Source: an uncultured Myxococcales bacterium (GTDB lineage Bacteria > Myxococcota_A > Polyangia > Polyangiales > Houyiibacteriaceae). From it: 38,811 nucleotides of DNA. Under the pieces are notes generated by a model. The model saw only the letters and a list, made by a program, of their open reading frames with translations, was not told where the DNA came from and made no database searches. The DNA is taken from NCBI GenBank assembly GCA_937893795.1, contig CALCTH010000530.1:1-38811 (forward strand), in the 5' to 3' direction. Made by a program: the position numbers and the translations under genes. Shown piece after piece: positions 31,520 to 38,811 of the stretch (the first letter of the stretch is position 1; each line of letters begins with the position of its first letter).

Positions 31520-32608
31520 ATGACCTCATCGACCTCGCACCCGTCTTCGCCCCCTCGCCTCCGCGCTGGCCCGCGCCCTCCCGTGCCCGCCTATCGGGGC
31601 TCGACGGAGGACGCCTGGGCTCTCTTCGCGCGGACGGCGCTGCATCGCTTCGCCTTCACGGACGGGGACGGCGCGCCCGTGCTCCGCACCCTCAACGGCG
31701 TGGTACATGCCGGCGCCCTCGTCGTGCACGGCGGCCGCGCGGGTGAGAAGGTGGCCATGGTCGGGCGGCCGGTGGTCGTGGCGGCCGAGGAGCACCTCGC
31801 CACCATTCCGAGCACCTTCGTCGACCCCGAGCTCGCGTGCCCCGCGACCACCTACTACCGGAGCGCCATGGCGTGGGGCGTGGCAGAGAGCGTCGACGAC
31901 CCCGCCGCGAAGGCCGCCGCGCTCCAGGCGCTCATGGAGCGCCAGCAGCCCGAGGGGGGCCACCTTCCCGTCGACGCGCGCGAACCGCGCTACGCGAAGG
32001 AGCTCCGGCGCCTGGTCGTGATCCGCGTGGCGCCTCGACGCCTCGAAGCGCGCTTCAAGCTGCATCAGCAGAAGCCCGCCGCGCGCATGGAGAAGGTGCT
32101 CGAGGGGCTCTGGCGCCGTGGCGGGCCCGGGGACCTCGACACGCTCGAGGCGGTCCGCGCGGCGCATCCGGCCGAGCTCCGACCGGACTGCCTAGCGGTG
32201 CCCGAGGGCGTGCTTCGCGTCCGGCCGGGGGCGGCGGCGCTCGAGGCGGCGGTGGCGCTCGTCGCGCAGGCCTACTGGAACGTCGGCGTGCCCCGGGACG
32301 TCGTCGCGAAAGGGCATGAGGGCAGCAGCGCCTGGATGGTCATCGAGGAGAGGGGCGAGGTGCGCGCCACGGCTCGCGCGCAGGCCGACGGGAAGAACGC
32401 CTGGATCTACGACGTGGCCGTCGCGCCGGCGCATCAGGGCCGCGGCCTCGGCACGGCCCTCCTGCGCCGCCTCCTCGACCACCCCGCGCTCCGCGGGTGC
32501 CAGCGCGTCTTCCTGATGACCAAGGACGCTCAGCGCTTCTACGCCCGGCTCGGGTTCGCTGAACCGAGCGAGAAACACGCGACGATGGTGCTGCACCGGG
32601 CCAGCTAG
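31520..32608 (+). CDS. PNPOx-like flavin-binding domain fused to GNAT acetyltransferase
   Basis: N-terminal PNPOx/FMN-binding-like ([26 protein letters not shown]...[22 protein letters not shown]); C-terminal GNAT ([26 protein letters not shown]). Confidence 0.85.
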   Translation: MTSSTSHPSSPPRLRAGPRPPVPAYRGSTEDAWALFARTALHRFAFTDGDGAPVLRTLNGVVHAGALVVHGGRAGEKVAMVGRPVVVAAEEHLATIPSTFVDPELACPATTYYRSAMAWGVAESVDDPAAKAAALQALMERQQPEGGHLPVDAREPRYAKELRRLVVIRVAPRRLEARFKLHQQKPAARMEKVLEGLWRRGGPGDLDTLEAVRAAHPAELRPDCLAVPEGVLRVRPGAAALEAAVALVAQAYWNVGVPRDVVAKGHEGSSAWMVIEERGEVRATARAQADGKNAWIYDVAVAPAHQGRGLGTALLRRLLDHPALRGCQRVFLMTKDAQRFYARLGFAEPSEKHATMVLHRAS

Positions 32609-33842
32609 ACGCGCTCGAGCACGGTGGCGATGCCCATGCCGCCGCCGATGCAGAGGGTCACGAGCGCCGTCTGCAGATCCCGGCGCTCGAGCTCGTCCAC
32701 GGCCGTCTGGAGCAGCATCGCCCCCGTGGCGCCGAGCGGGTGCCCGAGGGCGATGGCGCCACCGGCGACGTTCACCTTGTCCCGGTCCACGCCCAGCTTC
32801 CGCATGGTCTGGAGCGGCACGACGGCAAAGGCCTCGTTGATCTCCCAGAGGTCGATGTCGGCCGGCGTCATCCCGGCCATCTTCAGCGCGCCTTCTCCGA
32901 GGCCGGCGCGGGGGCCGTCAGCATGATCACGGGCTCGGCGCCGACCGTGGCGATGGCGCGAATGCGTGCGCGCGCCGTGAGGCCGAAGCTGTCGAGGCCG
33001 CGCTTCGACGCGAGGAGCACGCCAGCGGCGCCGTCCACGATGCCGCTCGAGTTCCCGGCCGTGTGCACGTGCTGAATCGTGCCGGCCTCCGGGTACTTCT
33101 GAAGCGCGATCTGGTCCATCGTCTCGCCCTGCGGGCCGATGGCCATGGCGCCCATGCGCTCGAAGGCCGGCGCGAGCGTGGCGAGCGATTCCGCCGTCGT
33201 TCCGGGCCGCGGGTGCTCGTCGCGATCGAGCGCGAGCTCGCCGGACTCGGGGTCGTTCACCGGAAGGATGGAGCCCTCGAAGGCCCGTGCCTCGATGGCC
33301 GCCGCGGCGCGGCGCTGGCTCTCGAGGGCGAAGGCGTCGACGTCCGCGCGCGAGATGCCCTCGAGCGTCGCGATGAGGTCCGCGCTGATTCCCTGGGGCA
33401 CCTGGAAGTGCCGCTTCCGTAGGTGGTGATTGTTCCCGTCGATGCCCGCCTGGTCCGAGCCCATGGGGACCCGGCTCATGCTCTCGACGCCGCCGCCGAC
33501 CACGAGGTCCTGCTGGCCGCTCATCACGCCCATGGCCGCGAAGTTCACGGCCTGGAGCCCGGAGCCGCAGAAGCGGTTGAGGGTCACGCCGGTGACCTCC
33601 TCGGGCCAGTCGGCGGCGAGGATGGCGTTGCGGGCGATGCAGGCGCCCTGCTCCTTGGCCTGGCTCACGCAGCCGACGACCACGTCGTCGACCTTCGCCT
33701 TCGGGATGCCCGTCTTGTCGGCCAGGGCGTTGAGCGTCTGGGCCATGAGCTCTTGCGGGTGGATGCCGCTGAGCGCGCCCTTGCCGGCCTTGCCGCGTCC
33801 GCGCGGCGTGCGCGCGGCGTCCACGATGTATGCCTCGGTCAT
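32605..33842 (-). pseudogene. Thiolase (acetyl-CoA acetyltransferase) split by a frameshift
   Basis: N-terminal part 32883-33842 ([17 protein letters not shown]) and C-terminal part 32605-32880 ([31 protein letters not shown]) in different frames; junction GAGAAGGCGCGCTGAAGATGGCC. Confidence 0.88.
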
Positions 33843-33879
33843 CGACTCGGTCCTTCCTGGCGGGTCGCTTTCACGGCGC

Positions 33880-35064
33880 TCAGAAGCCCATGATGCGGGC
33901 GGTGGCGTAGCGCATGACCTCGGTGGTGCCGCCGCCGATACGCAGCAGGCGCGCGTCGCGCCAGGCCCGCGCGACCCAGAGCTCTTCGAGGTAGCCCATG
34001 CCGCCGTGGAACTGGAGGCATTCGTCCATGATCTCGCCCGTCACGTCGCCGACGTAGGCCTTGGCCATGGAGATCAGTCGCGTGGTCTCCATCGAGATGG
34101 GCGACTTCTTGACGTGCTTCTCGTTGTTGTAGGCCTCGGCGGCTCGGTAGGTGAGGGCGTGCGCGGCCTCGTACTTGGCGTAGAGGTCGACGAGCTTCTG
34201 CTGCCAGTACTCGCGCTTGATGAGCGGCTTGCCGAAGGCCTGGCGCTCGCGGCCCCACTGGACGCTGCGGTCGAGGGCCATCTTGGCGCCGGCGAGGCCC
34301 GAGGTGCAGCCGACGACGCGCTCCGACTGGAAGTTCTGCATGAGGTACATGAAGCCCATGCCTTCCTTCCCGAGGAGGTAGCGCCGCGGGATGCGGACGT
34401 CCTCGAAGAAGAGCTCCGCGGTGTCGCTCGACCAGTTGCCGAGCTTCTCGAGCTTCTTGGAGACGGCGAAGCCCTTCACGTCGGTCGGGCAGAGCAGGAT
34501 GGAGATGCCGTTGTGCCCAGCGTCGGGGTTCGTCTTCACCATCAGCGTGACGAAGTCTGCCTGCGTGCCGTTGGTGATGTACGTCTTCGAGCCGTTGATG
34601 ACGTAGTCGTCGCCGTCCACGATCGCCGTGGTCCGGAGGCCTGCGACGTCCGAGCCGGCGCCCGGCTCGCTCACGCCGAGCGCCGCGATCTTCTCGCCGC
34701 GGATGGCCGGCTCCAGGAACTCCTTCTTCTGCTCGTCGGTCGCGAGGTCGGCGATGGCCGGGGTGGCCATGGCGGCCTGCACCAGCAGACCCATGGTCAC
34801 GCCGGCGGCGTTGCAGCGGGGCAGCTCCTCGCTCGCCACGACGGCGAACCAGAAGTCGCCGCCCGCGCCGCCGACGTCCTCGGAGTAGTGCGCGCCGAGG
34901 ATCCCGAGCTCGCCGGCGCGCTCGAAGACCGAGCGGGGGAAGATCTTCGCCTCCTCCCATTCGTCCACGTGCGGCGCGAGCTCCTTCTCGGCGAAGTCGC
35001 GAACGGTCTTTCGGAAGAGGTCGTGCTCCTCCGCGTAGGGCGTCGAGTAGGGCGTAGTCGTCAT
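33880..35064 (-). CDS. Acyl-CoA dehydrogenase
   Basis: [61 protein letters not shown]; start [10 protein letters not shown] at 35064. Confidence 0.95.
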   Translation of the reverse strand: MTTTPYSTPYAEEHDLFRKTVRDFAEKELAPHVDEWEEAKIFPRSVFERAGELGILGAHYSEDVGGAGGDFWFAVVASEELPRCNAAGVTMGLLVQAAMATPAIADLATDEQKKEFLEPAIRGEKIAALGVSEPGAGSDVAGLRTTAIVDGDDYVINGSKTYITNGTQADFVTLMVKTNPDAGHNGISILLCPTDVKGFAVSKKLEKLGNWSSDTAELFFEDVRIPRRYLLGKEGMGFMYLMQNFQSERVVGCTSGLAGAKMALDRSVQWGRERQAFGKPLIKREYWQQKLVDLYAKYEAAHALTYRAAEAYNNEKHVKKSPISMETTRLISMAKAYVGDVTGEIMDECLQFHGGMGYLEELWVARAWRDARLLRIGGGTTEVMRYATARIMGF

Positions 35065-35101
35065 GGGATCCCCGGCACCGCGCTCCAACCCGGCGGACGC
35101 G

Positions 35102-35121
35102 GTGAATGAGCGTTCATTTAC
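35102..35121. promoter_or_regulatory. TetR/FadR-like operator palindrome GTGAATGA-GCGT-TCATTTAC
   Basis: Imperfect 8 bp arms, upstream of the acyl-CoA dehydrogenase start; close to the Bacillus FadR consensus TGAATGAMTANTCATTCA. Confidence 0.65.
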
Positions 35122-35232
35122 TAGCCGAGTCCGCGTCGCCCGACAAGAGACTCGGCCCGTCGTTCCGTGAGCGGGATGCGTCGTACGCGCGGCTGCCCGG
35201 AAAGACTGCGAAAACGCGGGGCGTTGGTTTCG

Positions 35233-35727
35233 TTAGTACGGTCCGTCCCCTCGGGTGGAGCGGGCGGCGAGGGCTTCGGCGACGGCTTCGAGGGCGGGGA
35301 TGGCCTCCTTGAGCTTGGCCATGGTGGCGGCGTCGAGCTCCGCAGCGACCTCGGCTTCGATGGTCGCCAGATGGACGAGGCCCTCGAGCATGCCGCGGCG
35401 CCCGGCCGTCGTGAACGCCACGCGACGTGCCCGGCCGTCGTCGGGGTCCGGCCGGCGCTCGACCATGCCCATGGCTTCGAGGTCGCCGACGAGCTGCGCC
35501 ACGGCCTGCCTCGAGATGCCGAGCTTCTCCGCCAGCTCCGATGGCCGGGTGCCCGCGAGGTCGATGTGCGGGAAGAGCGCCATGTGCGCCGGGCGTGGCG
35601 TCGGGCCCGCCGCGACGGGGAGCGTCCGGAGCGCGTGCTCGTTGAGCAAACGCGCGCAGCGAAAGAGGCGCTGCAGCAAGCTGCCGTCCTTGGCCGCGCG
35701 AAGCTCGTCTTCGAACCCAGGGGTCAT
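35233..35727 (-). CDS. MarR family transcriptional regulator
   Basis: wHTH RPSELAEKLGISRQAVAQLVGDLEAMGMVERRPDPDDGRARRVAFTTAGR. Confidence 0.93.
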   Translation of the reverse strand: MTPGFEDELRAAKDGSLLQRLFRCARLLNEHALRTLPVAAGPTPRPAHMALFPHIDLAGTRPSELAEKLGISRQAVAQLVGDLEAMGMVERRPDPDDGRARRVAFTTAGRRGMLEGLVHLATIEAEVAAELDAATMAKLKEAIPALEAVAEALAARSTRGDGPY

Positions 35728-35755
35728 GACCGCAGGCTAGGCGTTGCGAGGAAGT

Positions 35756-35798
35756 TGATAAAGAGCGCTTGACTAAAATGATTAAGGACTCTTTATTA
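35756..35798 (+). promoter_or_regulatory. AT-rich divergent promoter with inverted repeat; -35 TTGACT (35769-35774), -10 TTTATT (35792-35797)
   Basis: 17 bp spacer; arms TGATAAAGAG (35756-35765) and CTCTTTATTA (35789-35798), 9/10 matched. Confidence 0.7.
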
Positions 35799-35803
35799 GA
35801 TGC

Positions 35804-36523
35804 ATGACCGACGTCACTCCCGATCTTCGCGGCCCCTCGCCGCTGGCCCCCGGCGTCTGGCACGTCGAGGGACGCCTCCGCCTTTCGCCGGGGATCCACT
35901 TCCCGGTGCGCTCGACGCTCGTCGATACCGGCGAGGGCCTCGCGCTCGTCTCGCCGCTGGGCTTCGACGACGAGACCGCGGCGCGCATCGACGCGCTTGG
36001 CGCCGTGACCTTCCTGGTGGCCCCGAACCTCTTCCATCACCTCTTCCTCGAGGCGGCGACGGCGCGCTGGCCCGAGGCGAAGGTCCTCGCGCCACCGGGC
36101 CTTCGGTCGAAGCGGCCGGGGCTGACCATCGATGGTGATCCCTCGTCGCTACCCGGCGTCGAGGTGCACCGCGTGGCGGGCATGCCGAAGCTCGAGGAGC
36201 ACGCCCTCTTCCACCGCCCGAGCGGAACGCTCGTGGTCACGGACCTGGTCTTCAACATGCACCGGGCGCACACGGGGCTGACGCGCTTCATCCTGAAATA
36301 CGTCTCGCGTGCCTATGGCCGCGTGGCGGTGAGCGGGCTCCTTCGCTGGCTGACCAAGGACCGGCCGGCGGCGGCTGCCAGCCTCGACGCGATCCTCGCG
36401 CTTCCCTTCGAGCGCCTCGTCATGGCCCACGGCGACGTCGTCGAGGAGGACGCGCGCGCGCAGCTCGCCGCGGCCACGCTCGCGCTCCGAGGCAAGCCGG
36501 CGGCGCCTGCGCTCCTGGCCTAG
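35804..36523 (+). CDS. DUF4336 / metallo-hydrolase-like protein
   Basis: RSTLVDTGEGLALVSPLGFDDETAARIDALGAVTFLVAPNLFHHLFL. Confidence 0.8.
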   Translation: MTDVTPDLRGPSPLAPGVWHVEGRLRLSPGIHFPVRSTLVDTGEGLALVSPLGFDDETAARIDALGAVTFLVAPNLFHHLFLEAATARWPEAKVLAPPGLRSKRPGLTIDGDPSSLPGVEVHRVAGMPKLEEHALFHRPSGTLVVTDLVFNMHRAHTGLTRFILKYVSRAYGRVAVSGLLRWLTKDRPAAAASLDAILALPFERLVMAHGDVVEEDARAQLAAATLALRGKPAAPALLA

Positions 36524-36678
36524 CGTCGGGGCACGAGGCAGCGACGTCGCGGGGGATCGCGTCGATGCTTCGTCCGAGGCGTCGAGTGGCCTCCCCGCCG
36601 GAAGGCATCGAACGGAAACTACGCCGCCTTCGACCGAAGCTCCGGGCATGGCGCCCGAGGCGTGGCTAGCCTTTCCAG

Positions 36679-37827
36679 GTGCGACGGCTCCGCCTCCACG
36701 GGCCGGCGCGGATTCGCCCCGGTTCGCCCTTTCGCGTCAGCCTCGAGCTCGACCCGCGCGGCGGTGTGCCCCGCCCGCTGACGCTCCGCCTCACGCGAAG
36801 CCGGCGCCTGCTCGGTGACGCCCAGGCCCAACGCGACCTGGTGCTCGAGCGGCAGATCGCGCGCGATGCGCTGGCGGACGGCCACCACGCGCTCTCCCTC
36901 GTGCTGCCCCGCGAGGTCCTCCCGAGTCACGAGGGCCTCGCCGGCTGGCTTCGCTATGCCCTCTTGCTCCAGGCGCCGCGGCGCGAGCCGCTCGTGCGTC
37001 CCGTCCACGTCGAAGCCTTGGAAGACGTCAGCCCACGCGAAGCCCGCGTGCTGACCGCGGAGCGCATGGACGGTCGCCGCTTCGGCTTTCGCGCACGGCT
37101 GCCGGATGGCGTGGCGCACCTCGGCGGCGTGCTCACGGTAGAGCTCCGGCTTCACAACGCGGCCCTCGGCCGCTACCGGAGCTTCGCGGCCACGCTCTCC
37201 TGCATCGAAGCGGGCATCGAGCGCCTGCAGTGGGCCGAGCACCTGAGCGAGGAGCACCTGCGGCTGCCGCAGCGCCGGCTCTATCTGCCCGTCGCGCGTC
37301 AGGGGCCGCCGAGTCGAGCGCGCGCGCCCGAGGTGCGCTGGCGCCTGACCCTGCGCCTGGAGGTCGAGGGAGCGCCGCGCGCGCTCGCGGCGGTGGCGGA
37401 CATCCCCGTGCTGGGAACGCCGCCGCCCTGGACGGCGCCGCCGCTCCTCGCGGCGCGGGGCGAGGTGCGTGCCTGGGCTTCCGGCCGAGGAATCCAGCTG
37501 CGCTACCCCCCGCTGGGGCGCCCGCTGGACCTCGGCCCCGCCTCCGGCCCCGCGCGGGGCCTCCCGCGAACGCTCGCTCCCGCGGCCTCGACGCGCTGGC
37601 TTCGGGCGCATCGGCTGCGCGGGGTGGACCCGACGCAGGGCGAGGCGCTGCTCAACTCGCTCCTGGCGGTCGGCCTCGCAGGCTTCGCCATCACCGACGG
37701 CTGGGAGGCGGGCCTCGACCTGGTCCCCGAGGCCCCCACGGCGGAGCTTCCACGTCGCGCCGGCGCGCTGGTGGACGCGCTCGCCGGCCACCTGGGCGCG
37801 GAGCGTCAGGTCGGTCCCTACCGCTGA
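36679..37827 (+). CDS. Hypothetical protein, 382 aa
   Basis: GTG start; coherent high-GC codon usage; no family recognised with confidence. Confidence 0.65.
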   Translation: MRRLRLHGPARIRPGSPFRVSLELDPRGGVPRPLTLRLTRSRRLLGDAQAQRDLVLERQIARDALADGHHALSLVLPREVLPSHEGLAGWLRYALLLQAPRREPLVRPVHVEALEDVSPREARVLTAERMDGRRFGFRARLPDGVAHLGGVLTVELRLHNAALGRYRSFAATLSCIEAGIERLQWAEHLSEEHLRLPQRRLYLPVARQGPPSRARAPEVRWRLTLRLEVEGAPRALAAVADIPVLGTPPPWTAPPLLAARGEVRAWASGRGIQLRYPPLGRPLDLGPASGPARGLPRTLAPAASTRWLRAHRLRGVDPTQGEALLNSLLAVGLAGFAITDGWEAGLDLVPEAPTAELPRRAGALVDALAGHLGAERQVGPYR

Positions 37828-37849
37828 CGCGCGCCTCGGCGCGCGTCAG
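37824..37849. terminator. Perfect palindrome CTGACGCGCGCC-TC-GGCGCGCGTCAG between convergent genes
   Basis: 12 bp perfect arms; contains the stop codons of both flanking genes; no U-tract. Confidence 0.75.
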
Positions 37850-38745
37850 AACGCGGCGGCCGAGATCGCGTCGGCGTCGCGCAGGTCCACGGGGGTCGGG
37901 CGGAAGAACTCGCGGCGGTTGAGGTTGCCGGCGCCCGTGGCCCAGCGGTAGCGAAGGCTCAGCAGGCCGAAATCGCCGCCTCGGCGACCGAGGTTGTCTC
38001 GGGCCACGGCCGGCGGGATGTAGGCCATGCGGAGCTGGAGGCGAGCGTTGATGTTCGCGCGAAAGGTCGCGCCCGCGCGCAGCACGACGAGATCCCGGTC
38101 CGGGTTCCCGACGAGCTCGCCCACGAGCCCCAGGGCCAGCGACTTGGCGGGGCCGAAGCGGAAGGCATAGCCCACGCGCGTCCGCCAGACCCAGGGGGGA
38201 TCGACGATGATCTTCAGCGTGCTCTCGTACACCCGACGGTCGACGCCAAAGCGATCGGGCTCCCCGTCGCCGTCGTCGTCGATGTCCTCCGAGGGCACGC
38301 GGCTCACGTAGGTGACGGACGTCTCGCTGACGATGGCCCCGGGCCCGACGGGGATCGCCAGCGTGAGCTCGGCCTCGTTGGACAGATAGCTCGCGACGGT
38401 TCCATCCCGGATGGCGAACGCGCGCGTCGTGTACTCGTCTGCGTCCCCCTGCCGGGGCGCGCTGAGGTAGCTCCCCGCGTTGGCGACCCCGTAGCGGGTG
38501 CCCACGCGCAGGTCGAAGAACCCGTAGCGCGCCCGGATACCTCCGTAGGCTCCGGCGGAGTTCGGCGTGACGATCGGGTTCACATCGATGCCCACCCAAT
38601 CGTCGTGCGGCCTCCCCCAGCCCGCGCGGATGCGCGGCCGGGCGTAGATGAAGCCCACGTCGAAGGCGCCGGCGAGGAAGCCCCGGGTACGTCCCAGGCT
38701 CCAGGGTGTCGGCCGCGGCCAGCGCCGGAGCGGCGGGCCAAAGAG
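37846..38745 (-). CDS. Outer-membrane beta-barrel-like protein, 5' truncated by the window end
   Basis: Alternating-strand sequence (RARYGFFDLRVGTRYGV, LQLRMAYIPPAV, FGLLSLRYRW); frame continues upstream of 38658 (LRRWPRPTPWSLGRTRGFLAGAFDVGFIYARP) into poly-G. Confidence 0.65.
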   Translation of the reverse strand, partial: LFGPPLRRWPRPTPWSLGRTRGFLAGAFDVGFIYARPRIRAGWGRPHDDWVGIDVNPIVTPNSAGAYGGIRARYGFFDLRVGTRYGVANAGSYLSAPRQGDADEYTTRAFAIRDGTVASYLSNEAELTLAIPVGPGAIVSETSVTYVSRVPSEDIDDDGDGEPDRFGVDRRVYESTLKIIVDPPWVWRTRVGYAFRFGPAKSLALGLVGELVGNPDRDLVVLRAGATFRANINARLQLRMAYIPPAVARDNLGRRGGDFGLLSLRYRWATGAGNLNRREFFRPTPVDLRDADAISAAAF

Positions 38746-38811
38746 CCGGGGGGGGGGGGGGGGCGGGGGGGGCGAGGGGGGGGGCGGGGCGCCCGCGGCG
38801 GCGGGCGGGGG
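38746..38811. other. Poly-G/GC low-complexity contig end, probable artefact
   Basis: Runs of 8-16 G with sporadic C/A at the terminus. Confidence 0.8.

Noticed and set aside
28251-31529. 1092 aa minus-strand ORF
   Set aside because: Overlaps hypothetical, GH26-like and MocR genes in the wrong frame; Arg/Ala/Gly/Pro-rich composition typical of spurious GC-rich ORFs.
35769-35785. TTGACTAAAATGATTAA as an inner MarR palindrome
   Set aside because: Arms match poorly on inspection; the outer TGATAAAGAG/CTCTTTATTA repeat is much better.

Overview
High-GC chromosomal window resembling a myxobacterium/Polyangia (Sandaracinaceae-like). That placement is inferred from MYXO-CTERM tails, DUF4215-type Cys-rich repeats and Asp-Met-Gly linkers, not from a marker gene. 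Core genes include a PrkA kinase, acyl-CoA synthetase, 6-phosphogluconate dehydrogenase, a REC-PAS-HK-REC hybrid kinase, tRNA(CAU), SixA-like phosphatase, Ser/Thr kinase, LpxR-like protein, an orphan SctR/FliP-like export protein, a K+ channel, a YkgJ-like protein, a GH26-like lipoprotein, a MocR/PdxR-type regulator divergent from a PNPOx-GNAT fusion, an acyl-CoA dehydrogenase plus frameshifted thiolase operon, and a MarR regulator divergent from a DUF4336-like gene. The accessory part is about 10.0-21.2 kb, a block of secreted or surface Cys-rich proteins. Best leads: (1) a distinctly lower-GC CSLREX/beta-helix gene bracketed by two near-identical ~58 bp hairpin-forming direct repeats that coincide with the composition change; (2) a structured ~90/47 bp repeat array between sixA and a large lipoprotein gene; (3) recurrent palindromes or CTAG overlaps holding both stop codons of convergent gene pairs; (4) promoter/operator palindromes at 31.5, 35.1 and 35.8 kb. 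No CRISPR array, integrase, transposase or recognisable defence system was found. The last ~65 bp is poly-G and probably artefactual.
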